Shown here: piece by piece, positions 44,859 through 54,270 of the stretch
Layout: the number at the start of each line of letters is the position of its first letter
Numbering within the stretch: position 1 is the first letter of the stretch
Assembly: GCF_937903345.1 (NCBI RefSeq)
Contig: NZ_CALCZQ010000031.1
Coordinates: forward strand, 333,518-397,517
Reading direction: 5' to 3'
DNA from: an uncultured Emticicia sp.
GTDB taxonomy: Bacteria > Bacteroidota > Bacteroidia > Cytophagales > Spirosomataceae
Length of the DNA: 64,000 nucleotides
The notes under the pieces: generated by a model
The model's input: only the letters and a program-made list of their open reading frames with translations
Told to the model about the DNA's origin: nothing
Databases searched by the model: none
Made by a program: the position numbers and the translations under genes

Positions 44859-46073
44859 ATGTCCGAAAAACGTAATGCTGCAACAATATTTATATTCATA
44901 ACAATACTTTTGGATGCAATCGGCTTTGGAATTATTATTCCCGTAATGCCATCGTTGATTTCAGAATTGGCTCATACCGATGTGAGTGGTGCCGCTCGTT
45001 ATGGTGGATTTTTATTTGCTGCTTACTCCGTAATGCAGTTTATTTGTTCGCCTATTGTGGGCGGTTTGAGTGACCAATTTGGCCGAAGACCAATACTTTT
45101 AGCCTCACTTTTTGGCTTTGGACTTGATTATCTATTATTAATTTTTGCCCCAACAATTGCTTGGCTATTTGTAGGTCGTTTGATTGCCGGTGTGATGGGA
45201 GCAAGCTTTACAACTGCCGCTGCTTACATGGCAGATATAAGCACTCCCGAAAAAAGAGCTCAAAACTTCGGTATGATTGGAGCTGCCTTTGGTTTAGGAT
45301 TTATCGTAGGGCCAATTATCGGTGGTTTAGCTAGTGATTTCGGTACAAGAGTGCCATTTATGGTATCAGGAGTGCTGACTTTAATCAACTGCCTTTATGG
45401 ATTCTTTATTTTGCCAGAATCATTGAAACCTGAAAACAGACGTAAATTTGAATGGAGAAGAGCAAATCCAGTGGGAGCTTTGATTAATCTACGCCGTTTT
45501 CCGATGCTTATTGGTTTAGTGGCAGCTTTGTTTTTGGTGTATATCGCCAACTTTTCTACACAAGGCACATGGTCTTATTTTGTAAAAGAATTATTCAATT
45601 GGACGAATAAAGAAATCGGATGGTCATTGACATTCATCGGAGTGATGATTGCGTTGGTTCAAGGTGGCCTAACTCGCATCGCAATTCCGAAACTGGGAAC
45701 AAAAAATGCTATTTATATAGGTTTTATGTTTTCCATCATTTGTTCGATTGCCTTCTCATTTGCCAATCAGAGCTGGATGATGTATGCCATCATGGTTCCA
45801 TTTTCGTTGGGTGGTTTGGCTGGGCCAGCCATGCAAGGCATTATTTCAACGCAAGTGCCAGCCAATGAACAAGGCGAACTACAAGGCTCGCTCACAAGTT
45901 TGAATAGTGTAGCGGCTATAATTGGGCCAATCTTGATGACTACACTTTTTTATAAATTTACAGAAAAAGGGGCTGCTGTTTATTTTCCAGGTGCTCCGTT
46001 TATGGCTGCAGCGATACTTAGTTTGATAAGTTTATTGCTGATAGTAAGGACTTTAAGGAAGAATACTCACTAA
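44859..46073 (+). CDS. MFS transporter, TCR/Tet-like group
   Basis: 404 residues, twelve membrane segments. The first segment LLDAIGFGIIIPVMPSLI and the loop 2-3 motif GGLSDQFGRRPILLASL (motif A, about residues 70-86) put it close to the tetracycline-proton antiporter group, and GLGFIVGPIIGG is motif C of drug exporters. Many Bacteroidota carry such chromosomal relatives without tetracycline resistance, so a resistance function is not claimed. It ends at a strong bidirectional terminator. Confidence 0.87.
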   Translation: MSEKRNAATIFIFITILLDAIGFGIIIPVMPSLISELAHTDVSGAARYGGFLFAAYSVMQFICSPIVGGLSDQFGRRPILLASLFGFGLDYLLLIFAPTIAWLFVGRLIAGVMGASFTTAAAYMADISTPEKRAQNFGMIGAAFGLGFIVGPIIGGLASDFGTRVPFMVSGVLTLINCLYGFFILPESLKPENRRKFEWRRANPVGALINLRRFPMLIGLVAALFLVYIANFSTQGTWSYFVKELFNWTNKEIGWSLTFIGVMIALVQGGLTRIAIPKLGTKNAIYIGFMFSIICSIAFSFANQSWMMYAIMVPFSLGGLAGPAMQGIISTQVPANEQGELQGSLTSLNSVAAIIGPILMTTLFYKFTEKGAAVYFPGAPFMAAAILSLISLLLIVRTLRKNTH

Positions 46074-46114
46074 AAACAAAAGCCGTAAAATTTCTGTTTT
46101 ACGGCTTTTGTTTT
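46073..46114. terminator. Bidirectional terminator, MFS / CBS protein
   Basis: Eighteen-base perfect arms (46073-46090 and 46097-46114) around a 6-base loop, overlapping the last base of the MFS stop and the stop codon of the convergent CBS gene. Confidence 0.9.
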
Positions 46115-46793
46115 ATACACTTAAATATTTCATGAGCATATTATAGCGTTCTTGCTCAATGCTTTCTACTGGTTCATGGGCATAACTGGCCTCAACTGTA
46201 TAACCGAATCGTTCGAGCGTTGCTACTATTGATGTGATACTTTCTCGGTTGATTTTCAAGGTCAAACTTGCCGATTCGTTATTCAAATAAGTATTTCCAG
46301 TAAAATAACTGCTCAAAATCTTAGCATTATCAGATTCGACTAAACGGCTAATTTCTGCTAATGAATAATCTCGGTTTTTTATTGAAATAACCAAAACTGC
46401 CCCTGGTTCTTGGCTTCCGAGCAGTTCACCAAATTTAGCATAAACTTCTGAAGCGGTGATGATTCCAACAAAGTTTTCCTCTTCATCAATCACACCAATA
46501 ACCTGAAGCGGAACACCGCCTGAATTATACTTAGAAATTAAACTTAAAGACTCATAAATGTGCTGATAATCAAATAAAGATATTTCTGAAAACTGCAACA
46601 TTACATCGGTAAGTTCCATCTCTTCATCATAACCCAATAGAATTTCTTCACTGACAATGCCTGCGTATTTTCCTGCATCAACAACAACTAATTGCCCGAT
46701 GCGGTTTTCTTCCATCCAATTTAAAGCATTCCTGACGCTGTCGGTGGGCTTTAAAATTGGTAAATCGTGGTTAATAATTTCGGCAATTGTCAT
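46113..46793 (-). CDS. CBS-pair protein, AcuB-like
   Basis: 226 residues, cytosolic. Two CBS domains span about residues 1-55 (DSVRNALNWMEENRIGQLVVVDAGKYAGIVSEEIL) and 75-125 (ESLSLISKYNSGGVPLQVIGVIDEEENFVGIITASEV), followed by an ACT-like C-terminal part (about 130-205, GAVLVISIKNRDYSLAEISRLVESDNAKIL). CBS pairs usually bind adenine nucleotides; the partner enzyme is not evident. A hydrolase gene lies 33 bases upstream on the same strand, so the two may form an operon. Confidence 0.85.
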   Translation of the reverse strand: MTIAEIINHDLPILKPTDSVRNALNWMEENRIGQLVVVDAGKYAGIVSEEILLGYDEEMELTDVMLQFSEISLFDYQHIYESLSLISKYNSGGVPLQVIGVIDEEENFVGIITASEVYAKFGELLGSQEPGAVLVISIKNRDYSLAEISRLVESDNAKILSSYFTGNTYLNNESASLTLKINRESITSIVATLERFGYTVEASYAHEPVESIEQERYNMLMKYLSV

Positions 46794-46826
46794 TAATGAT
46801 TAGTCAAAAGATTTTATAATTAAACA

Positions 46827-47600
46827 CTACGCAACTATTTCTGTTTGAATTTTATCAAGAAAATTTTCGAGATAGACATTAAATTCGGCAGGACGCTCCA
46901 TCATTGGTGCGTGGCAGCATTTATCAATGAAAAACAATTCCGAGTTTTTTATAAGTCGATTAAACTCAAAACCTACGTGTGGAGGTGTAATGGTGTCATT
47001 TAAACCCCAAATCAAGCAAGTTTGTACATCAATACTCTGAATCTCTTTGGCGATATTATGGCGTTGAGCTGATTTTGCAATCTGCACAATATTCATACAT
47101 TTTGGAATACTCGATGTAATCTCAAAACATTCATCAATCAACTCTTTTGTAGCCGTATTTGGGTCGTAGAAAGTATAGGCCACTCTTTCTTTGATGTATT
47201 CGTAGTTGCCACGCTTCGGAAACGAACCACCCATTGTATTTTCGAACAAGCCCGAACTGCCTGTCAAAACCAAAGCTTTGATACTTTCTTGGTGGGCAAG
47301 TGTATAAAGCAAACCAACGTGACCACCCAACGAATTTCCTAAAATAATAAGGTCGTCGAGTTGTTTAAAATCCACAAAACGCTCAATAAACGCCTGTAAA
47401 CCCTCTAAACTCGCTTCACGCATCGGCATATCGTATATGGGCATTACAGGGATAACTATTCGACAACGGTGCTTGAAACCTTCGATTACATCATCAAAAT
47501 TGCTCAATGCTCCGAAAAGTCCATGTAGTATCAATAGGGTATCTCCCTGACCTTCGTCAATGTATTTGAACTCGCCTTCTTGTTTTACTTCGTAATTCAT
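46827..47600 (-). CDS. Alpha/beta hydrolase
   Basis: 257 residues of the alpha/beta hydrolase fold. The oxyanion segment LLILHGLFGALSNFDDV (about residues 23-39), nucleophile elbow ILGNSLGGHVG with Ser at about residue 91, Asp in WGLNDTITPP (about 204) and His in DKCCHAPMMERP (about 235) make a complete triad. There is no signal peptide. The substrate is not predictable; ester or C-C hydrolases of this type are common. Same strand as the CBS gene, divergent from the FAD oxidoreductase. Confidence 0.85.
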   Translation of the reverse strand: MNYEVKQEGEFKYIDEGQGDTLLILHGLFGALSNFDDVIEGFKHRCRIVIPVMPIYDMPMREASLEGLQAFIERFVDFKQLDDLIILGNSLGGHVGLLYTLAHQESIKALVLTGSSGLFENTMGGSFPKRGNYEYIKERVAYTFYDPNTATKELIDECFEITSSIPKCMNIVQIAKSAQRHNIAKEIQSIDVQTCLIWGLNDTITPPHVGFEFNRLIKNSELFFIDKCCHAPMMERPAEFNVYLENFLDKIQTEIVA

Positions 47601-47810
47601 TCGATAAATAAAAAAAAACTGATTACTGTTTATTTATGTTGTATTAAAGACTAAATATCACAAAGCATTGATATAATGACGAATTATCAATAATTCCTTA
47701 ATTGTACCGCAATGCTTGGTATATTTGTGCTTATTAAAGACAAAATAGGGCTTTTAAATCGAATTTTCAAAACTTTTAATCCAAAAACGTCAATCCTTCA
47801 ATAAAAGTTT

Positions 47811-49046
47811 ATGCATGATTTTTCAACAGTAATCATTGGTGGTGGTATTTCGGGGCTAACCTGTGCAAAGTACCTCAACGAAAAAGGATATAATTTTATG
47901 CTTTTTGAAGGCTCAGATGCTTTAGGCGGACGAGTACGCACGGATAAAGTAGATGGGTTTCTGCTTGACCGTGGATTTCAGATTTTATTGACAAATTATC
48001 CAGAAGCCAAAAAGATATTGAATTATAATAAGCTCGACCTAAAGTATTTTGGTTCTGGAGCAATGATAAAAGCCGAAAAGGGTTTTATGAAAATGGAAAA
48101 TCCTTTCCGTAATAAGATGGCATATCTAACAATGGCGTTTTCGTCGGTCGGAACTTTAAGCGATAAACTAAAAATCAGAAAATTTGCCAACGAATTAGCC
48201 GAAATTCCAGACGATGAGTTTTTCAAAATGCAGGCAACCGATACGCTTGCTTTTCTGAGAAATTACGGTTGGAGCGAAAAAATTATTAATAATTTCTTTA
48301 AACCATTTTACGGTGGCGTTTTTCTTGAAAACAATTTGGTTACATCAAGTAATTTTTTTCAGTTTACATTTAAACAATTTTTTATGGGTGATGCGGCTAT
48401 TCCAGCCAATGGTATTCAGGCAATTCCCGAACAAATTGCCGAAATGCTACCAAGAAATTGTATCCGTAAAAATGCTCATGTGAAAGGTTTTGAAGGAAAT
48501 CAAATCTTTTTGGATGGGGGAGAGGTAATAACCGCCGACAGAATTGTGGTAGCAACTGACCCCAACACAAGCTATAAATTGTTGGGTGAAACCAGCCAAC
48601 GAACTTATAACATAACTACTTGTACGTATTTCTCTGCTGAAACTTCACCTTTGAAAGAACAAAAGTTTATTGCCCTTAACCCAAATCGTCGTGGAGCTGT
48701 GCACAATATATGCGTACCGAGTGACATTTCTTCGCACTACGCAAACGCAGGAAAATCGTTGATTTCGGTGAGTACTCACGGTGTAGACAAATTAGATGAA
48801 ATAACCCTAACGAATACAATCAAACGAGAATTATTTGATTGGTTTGGGGCATCTGTAAATGTTTGGAAGCATCTAAAAACTTATCATATTCCCGAATCTT
48901 TGGTGCAGTACAGTGCAGCAAGCAAACATCAAAATTCTAAACTTGGCGATAATCTTTATCGCTGTGGTGATTATTTGGCGTATCCATCGCTCAATGCTGC
49001 CATGCAAACTGGCCGTGAAGTTGCTCAGATGATTATGGAGTGTTAA
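47811..49046 (+). CDS. FAD-dependent oxidoreductase, amine-oxidase/desaturase type
   Basis: 411 residues. The N-terminal FAD site is VIIGGGISGLTCAKYLNEKG (about residues 7-26), then FEGSDALGGRVRTDKVDGFLLDRGFQ with the GGR motif of the amine oxidase/phytoene desaturase superfamily; LYRCGDYLAYPSLNAAMQTGREVA at the end is the C-terminal FAD-binding part. It is distinct from the monoamine oxidase at 29808 and from CrtI at 61069, and may be a protoporphyrinogen-oxidase-like or carotenoid-modifying enzyme. TATATTTG at 47720-47727 may be its -7 element. Confidence 0.83.
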   Translation: MHDFSTVIIGGGISGLTCAKYLNEKGYNFMLFEGSDALGGRVRTDKVDGFLLDRGFQILLTNYPEAKKILNYNKLDLKYFGSGAMIKAEKGFMKMENPFRNKMAYLTMAFSSVGTLSDKLKIRKFANELAEIPDDEFFKMQATDTLAFLRNYGWSEKIINNFFKPFYGGVFLENNLVTSSNFFQFTFKQFFMGDAAIPANGIQAIPEQIAEMLPRNCIRKNAHVKGFEGNQIFLDGGEVITADRIVVATDPNTSYKLLGETSQRTYNITTCTYFSAETSPLKEQKFIALNPNRRGAVHNICVPSDISSHYANAGKSLISVSTHGVDKLDEITLTNTIKRELFDWFGASVNVWKHLKTYHIPESLVQYSAASKHQNSKLGDNLYRCGDYLAYPSLNAAMQTGREVAQMIMEC

Positions 49047-49144
49047 AATATGTTGTTTTTAATATAAAATAATCTCTTTTTGGTAAGAATATCATGTGTT
49101 TTTATATTTTACATTATTCATTTTAAATTCTACAGTAAATAAAT

Positions 49145-49987
49145 ATGCTTAACTCAGAATGGCAAACTGCCAAAGAATACAAAGATTTAACTTATAAAAA
49201 ACGGAATGGTGTGGCAAGAATTGCCTTTAATCGTCCAGAAGTACGCAATGCTTTTCGTCCGAAAACAGTTTTTGAACTCATTGATGCCTTTGAAGATGCC
49301 CGAAATGATGCTTCCATTGGTGTAGTATTACTTTCTGCTGAAGGTCCTGCTCCCAAAGATGGCGTTTGGGCGTTTTGTAGCGGTGGCGACCAACGTGCAA
49401 GAGGGAAAGATGGATATAAAGATGAAAGCGGAGTCGGTCGTTTGAATATCTTGGAAGTTCAGCGTCAGATTCGTTTCATGACCAAGCCTGTAATTGCTGT
49501 TGTACCAGGTTGGGCTGTTGGTGGTGGCCATAGCCTCCACGTGGTTTGTGATTTGACGATTGCCAGCAAAGAACATGCTATTTTCAAACAAACTGACGCA
49601 AACGTTGCAAGTTATGATGCTGGTTATGGTTCGGCATATTTGGCTCGCCAAGTGGGGCAGAAGCGTGCAAGAGAGATTTTCTTTTTGGGCAGAAATTATT
49701 CGGCACAAGAAGCATTGGATATGGGAATGGTCAATGCCGTTGTGCCACACCATGAATTAGAAGATACTGCTTACCAATGGGCCCAAGAAATTTTGGAGAA
49801 GAGTCCGATGGCAATCAGAATGTTGAAATATGCCTTTAATATGATTGATGATGGCTTGGTCGGGCAGCAGATTTTTGCTGGCGAAGCCACTCGCTTAGGC
49901 TACATGACAGAAGAAGCCCGTGAAGGCCGTGATGCTTTCTTAGAAAAACGTAAACCAGATTATGATAAGTTTCCGAAGTATTCTTAA
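49145..49987 (+). CDS. menB: 1,4-dihydroxy-2-naphthoyl-CoA synthase
   Basis: Crotonase-fold enzyme that closes the second ring of the naphthoquinone in menaquinone synthesis, 280 residues. Motifs are ITF-like RIAFNRPEVRNAFRPKTVFEL (about residues 25-45), CSGGDQRARGKDGY (about 78-91), the oxyanion segment GWAVGGGHSLHVVCDLTIAS (about 122-141) and ASYDAGYGSAYLARQVGQKRAREIFFLGR, which is diagnostic of MenB compared with other crotonases. Menaquinone serves the succinate dehydrogenase encoded 5 kb downstream. No other men gene is in the window. Confidence 0.96.
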   Translation: MLNSEWQTAKEYKDLTYKKRNGVARIAFNRPEVRNAFRPKTVFELIDAFEDARNDASIGVVLLSAEGPAPKDGVWAFCSGGDQRARGKDGYKDESGVGRLNILEVQRQIRFMTKPVIAVVPGWAVGGGHSLHVVCDLTIASKEHAIFKQTDANVASYDAGYGSAYLARQVGQKRAREIFFLGRNYSAQEALDMGMVNAVVPHHELEDTAYQWAQEILEKSPMAIRMLKYAFNMIDDGLVGQQIFAGEATRLGYMTEEAREGRDAFLEKRKPDYDKFPKYS

Positions 49988-50020
49988 TTTGTTACTGGTT
50001 ATTTGTTGAAAATAAATGCA

Positions 50021-50055
50021 AAAAGCCGCAGTTTGAATTAAAAACTGCGGCTTTT
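50021..50055. terminator. Bidirectional terminator, menB / LytTR gene
   Basis: Fourteen-base arms aaaagccgcagttt (50021-50034) and aaactgcggctttt (50042-50055), with T-rich sequence on the plus strand. Confidence 0.87.
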
Positions 50056-50094
50056 ATTTTAATTATTCGAAAATCGTAATTCGATACATTCATA

Positions 50095-50991
50095 CTACTG
50101 TCCAATCTGCTCCAGTTTTTTGTGAAACTTCCACGATACAGGAATCTCATGTTTGGTTCGAGCAATGCGTAAACGATACCCACGAGCATTACCTTCTACT
50201 TTATGAATGCCACGCATATTGATTACGAACTTGCGGTGTAAACGAACAAATTGCGGGTGTGCTGCTAATTCTTTTTCTACTTGTGCTAATGGTGTTTGAA
50301 CTGTTGTTTTTTCAATTCCCATGAGGCTTTGCCAGTAGAAATCTGTCGAATTTTTTGAGGTTTCAGCATAAATTAATTGATTTGGAATCAAGCTTAATTT
50401 TTGACCAGTTTCCCCAAAAACCATCACAGGAAAAAGCTGTTTGCTCTCAGGAGGGTTGATTGACCCTAAGCTACTATTGATGTTTTCAGCAGTTGTAGAA
50501 AACTTATTATGAAATAAATTCTGCTGAATAAAAGTAGTAATTGTAATTGGAATGACAGCAATGGCCATTGCTGTCAGAATATTGATAAATGTAAAAGCTA
50601 CAATGTTGAAATAATTGCCATAGGCCATTATTAAAGTTCCTACAACTAAAATAGTTGTTGAAAGATGAACAATTTGACGTTCGACTGTCCATTGTTGGTC
50701 ATTATAGAAATTGGAAATAACCATCGGCAAAACGAATTTCGCTATCAACATTCCAACGAAGGCAACAATACCAAAGCCAATCAAATAAAGCGTTTTTGAG
50801 CTATTTAAAAATGCTGAAATGCCGAAAGGTTGAACACCAACTGCAACAATTGCTACAAATAAACCGACCAAAAGAGAAATAATAAAGCCTCTAAACGAAC
50901 TGATAGATGTGGCCATTGGTTTCTTAAATGAGGCAATAAATGTTTTAAAAATTTGGCTAATACTACCAAAAAAACTACGTAAATTATTCAT
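50095..50991 (-). CDS. Membrane-bound LytTR DNA-binding regulator
   Basis: 298 residues. Four membrane segments occupy about residues 34-165, and the C-terminal 100 residues are a LytTR domain: LIPNQLIYAETSKNSTDFYW, QVEKELAAHPQFVRLHRKFVINMRGIHKVEGNARGYRL (VRLHRSFLVN-like core) and ending HEIPVSWKFHKKLEQIG. There is no receiver domain, so the signal must come through the membrane part rather than by phosphorylation. Its targets cannot be seen. It is convergent with menB and is followed upstream by a large T9SS cargo gene in the same direction. Confidence 0.85.
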   Translation of the reverse strand: MNNLRSFFGSISQIFKTFIASFKKPMATSISSFRGFIISLLVGLFVAIVAVGVQPFGISAFLNSSKTLYLIGFGIVAFVGMLIAKFVLPMVISNFYNDQQWTVERQIVHLSTTILVVGTLIMAYGNYFNIVAFTFINILTAMAIAVIPITITTFIQQNLFHNKFSTTAENINSSLGSINPPESKQLFPVMVFGETGQKLSLIPNQLIYAETSKNSTDFYWQSLMGIEKTTVQTPLAQVEKELAAHPQFVRLHRKFVINMRGIHKVEGNARGYRLRIARTKHEIPVSWKFHKKLEQIGQ

Positions 50992-51148
50992 TTTAAATTA
51001 ATAAGGTTTTCGTTAGAACCATAAATTTGTATTTTTGATTACTTTCAAAAATTGTACCAATTATAGGTTTGCGAAGATAATTGACTGACATTTAAAATTT
51101 ATCATCATTATCTAGTAGATTAAATTCTCAAGGCTTCGAATCAGGCTT

Positions 51149-54016
51149 TTATTTAATCAACTCAACCCAGCCCTTAATTGTTGTAGGGACTTCGTCAGCT
51201 TTATCTAAACGCTGAATAACTACTTGTGCTACATAAAAGTATGTTCCTGAAGTCAAATCAATTCCATTACTTGTCTTACCTTCCCAGTTAAGTGTATCGC
51301 CACTCGATTCATAGACTTTCACTCCATAACGATTATAAATCTCAATACTAATAGTTTTAATAAACGCCGAGCAAGTCATCGGAGTGAAGGAGTCGTTTTT
51401 ACCATCGCCATTTGGCGTTAGTACATTTGGAAGCTCTACAATCGGACAGTTATCCTTACATATAATATTGCTTGGTGCACTTTCAATATTTAAACGATTA
51501 ACGGCTGTAATATAATAACATCCTGCAAAGCCATCTTGGATGGGCTTTGCATGCGTAAATGAAGTTTCGGTTGCTGGAACGGTGGCTAAAAATTTTGGCT
51601 GTTCGTCTTTATACCGAGCATAATAAATATTATATTTCAGAATATCAATTCTGCATATTATTCCACCAGCACTTTGGGGCGTTCGCCAGCTAAATTTATT
51701 AGAAATACTACTGGCGTCACAAATCGCTTTTCGGTCGAGGTTTTGACAGTTGATTTCTTCCGAACTAAACGTAGGCGGACATGGCGGTGTGTTATCGATT
51801 GGTGTACCACAAGTTACTTGAGATAAATTATTGAGCAAGCCAAATTGAGGTAAACGAGCATAAACTCCAACTGTTTCTACTTTGTAGCAATACGAAGTAT
51901 CAACTTTCATTTGAATTGTACTTGTTCCATCTTCAGGGAACCTATCTATACCATCATCAAGATAAGTATAGGTATTTACTGCACCAACGGATACTTCAGC
52001 TATGACATTAAAGCTACCCGGTCTTGTGCGAGACTCTCGATAAACACGGTGTTTGCGATTATCATTGTTCCACGGTACATTAGCCTGCCAGTTAATTCTT
52101 ACTTTTTGAGCATCGGAGGTCGCTACTAATCTTACACTACTTGCGATTTGGCTTTCGGCCAAAACTTTATCGTTTTCATACAAAAATACTACCTTATATG
52201 TGTACCCATTTTGTAAAGTATTTAATCCTCCATCAACAAAAACAGTATCAGCTATTCCCTTTCTAACTTTAGTCGTAATACTCGTTACAAGTTGAAAAAC
52301 ACCACCGTTGATGCCGGAAGCACGGTAGAGTTTATATTGATAAGGACCTTTATATTCGGTTGAGTCAAAACCCAAAGGGCGAGTCCATTTTACATTAATT
52401 CTGCCAGTTTGAGTATCGGTACTTTCGATGCTTACATTAGTTAGAACAGGAGCTCTTTGTGGTAATTCGCTGCCAACACACGCCTCATTTGAAGGAACAC
52501 TTGGAATAGAAACAAAATCAGAGGCTGCTAAACTAGCAACTAGACTATAGCTATAAATTTTACCGTTTTGAGGTTTAGTATCTAGGAAAAAAGTGTCTTT
52601 AACAGATATTCGGGCAATTTCTACAAAACCAAGTGATGCAGGAAGACCAACTTCGCACTGAGCCGGAATATAATTTGAACAGCCCTCTTTTCGATAAACT
52701 ATCATTTCCGCATTTGAAATACTACAATCAGGGTATTGTTGCCAACGAAGTTCTACTCCTCTTTCGGTATTTTTGGCCGATAATCCCCTTGGTCGAGGCG
52801 GGATAACCTTGATTTTTACAGTTTTAATATCGGTTAGTTGTACCGCAAATCTACCTGGGAAGTCTTCAACTTTAAACAACACATCGTAGGCTTGTCCTCG
52901 CACGTGCTTACAGTTAGTTTCCCATGTGAAAGTGCCCGACGCAGGGCTCTTTTGTGTAATATTAAGCGGAATAAATTTAGCCTCTAATGGTGCTACAAAG
53001 CTGGCTGATCCACCTGAAGCATCGCGGTTATATACGCCACTATTTGTTGTAATTTTTATGTTATTATTATCACCATCAATCGCAGCTACTTTAAATTCTA
53101 TTTTTTGCCCAGCTTCTACACAAATTTGATTGGGTACGGTCAAAAGTGGTCGTTTATTAGGAGTTTCAACTACAATAATTTGCATATCTCGGGTAATTTC
53201 CCCAATTTTAGAATACTGCCCATTTGCTCCCTTTCGCCATTCTTCAATAATAAAGGCCACATTTATTTGGTACTGTGGCGTTGTCCATTTACCAGGAGCG
53301 TCCCAGATCAAATCGCCAGTTGTAGCATTTATTTTAAAACTTGAAGGCCCCGAGCCATCTTCAGAAAATAAGTTTGTTCCAAGTGTAGCAGGGTCTTTAT
53401 AACCCGCAATGAGTTCTCCAGCCCCCGACCCTTCACCAAAGTCTCTTTTGGGCGTAGTTAAGCGATAAGCCAAGCTATCGCCATCAGCGTCAAATGCACC
53501 AGGATTGTGAATAAATTTCTTACCTACACCAGCCGTATCAATCGGGATATTTAAAAGGACAGGCGTATTATTTAACCCTAAAGAACCATTTACAACAATT
53601 GTGGTTTCGACAAAAAAACTAATTTCATCGGTTCGCCCTGGTAAATTGACAGTGTTTACGTTTCGATTTGAAATGGCACAAGTAATTGTATATCTACCTT
53701 GAGCGGGAAACGTAAATGTTGTATCATATACATTACACATCGTCGAGGCATTGATGAGTGTTTTTTTCTTTCGTTTTACGGTATAAAGTGGTACACCAGT
53801 TACTCCAAAGTAGAAATTGACCGTATTTTGCCCTTCGTTGGCAGTCACACCATTTATTTGGTCAGTGTATGTTGTGAGTGTAACTCTGTAAGTAAGACTT
53901 GTATTTGAGATTCTTTTTGCCGTAATCTCTCCTGCCCTAATATGGGTTGCCTTCGCAGGATAAATTGCTAGAAGACCGATGATAAAAGAAAAAAGTATAA
54001 ATTTCAATGCTTTCAT
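51149..54016 (-). CDS. Large secreted adhesin-like protein, T9SS type B
   Basis: 955 residues from ATG 54016 (a TTG at 54022 is unlikely). Signal peptide MKALKFILFSFIIGLLAIYPAKA. The middle contains several fibronectin/Ig-like modules, seen as recurrent strands such as RGVELRWQQYPDC, GRINVKWTRPLGFDSTEYK, QKVRINWQANVPWNNDN and SNKFSWRTPQSAGG (about residues 400-800). The final 85 residues begin LPNVLTPNGDGKNDSFTPM and end TIKGWVELIK, the gliding-motility-associated CTD (type B type IX sorting signal) that leads to outer-membrane export and surface attachment. It may be a cell-surface adhesin. It stands alone with a divergent sdhC upstream. Confidence 0.88.
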   Translation of the reverse strand: MKALKFILFSFIIGLLAIYPAKATHIRAGEITAKRISNTSLTYRVTLTTYTDQINGVTANEGQNTVNFYFGVTGVPLYTVKRKKKTLINASTMCNVYDTTFTFPAQGRYTITCAISNRNVNTVNLPGRTDEISFFVETTIVVNGSLGLNNTPVLLNIPIDTAGVGKKFIHNPGAFDADGDSLAYRLTTPKRDFGEGSGAGELIAGYKDPATLGTNLFSEDGSGPSSFKINATTGDLIWDAPGKWTTPQYQINVAFIIEEWRKGANGQYSKIGEITRDMQIIVVETPNKRPLLTVPNQICVEAGQKIEFKVAAIDGDNNNIKITTNSGVYNRDASGGSASFVAPLEAKFIPLNITQKSPASGTFTWETNCKHVRGQAYDVLFKVEDFPGRFAVQLTDIKTVKIKVIPPRPRGLSAKNTERGVELRWQQYPDCSISNAEMIVYRKEGCSNYIPAQCEVGLPASLGFVEIARISVKDTFFLDTKPQNGKIYSYSLVASLAASDFVSIPSVPSNEACVGSELPQRAPVLTNVSIESTDTQTGRINVKWTRPLGFDSTEYKGPYQYKLYRASGINGGVFQLVTSITTKVRKGIADTVFVDGGLNTLQNGYTYKVVFLYENDKVLAESQIASSVRLVATSDAQKVRINWQANVPWNNDNRKHRVYRESRTRPGSFNVIAEVSVGAVNTYTYLDDGIDRFPEDGTSTIQMKVDTSYCYKVETVGVYARLPQFGLLNNLSQVTCGTPIDNTPPCPPTFSSEEINCQNLDRKAICDASSISNKFSWRTPQSAGGIICRIDILKYNIYYARYKDEQPKFLATVPATETSFTHAKPIQDGFAGCYYITAVNRLNIESAPSNIICKDNCPIVELPNVLTPNGDGKNDSFTPMTCSAFIKTISIEIYNRYGVKVYESSGDTLNWEGKTSNGIDLTSGTYFYVAQVVIQRLDKADEVPTTIKGWVELIK

Positions 54017-54164
54017 AGACAATTTATTAGGATTTACATAAACATAAACGAAAAATACGTAATCCTTGTGTTAATATTGAGTAGTTTTTTTAAAAACAAT
54101 TTTACCTAACATAAAGTTAGAAATTTATTAAGATAATAAATTAACAAAAAAGTAAAAACTTTTA

Positions 54165-54195
54165 TTGATTCTAAGCTATTTGTGGCTTACTTTTG
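54165..54195 (+). promoter_or_regulatory. Predicted promoter of the sdh operon
   Basis: TTG (54165-54167), 20-base spacer, TACTTTTG (54188-54195), leaving a leader of about 70 bases before the sdhC start at 54271. Confidence 0.72.
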
Positions 54196-54270
54196 GGCAT
54201 TGAAAGTAATTGTACTTTTCAAAGGAATGTAAAATTCGTCAATTGTTCATTAAAATTATTAGATAAGGCT

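Noticed and set aside
44859..46073. Tetracycline resistance gene
   Set aside because: Similarity is at family level only; chromosomal relatives of this kind are widespread and no regulatory tetR gene is adjacent.
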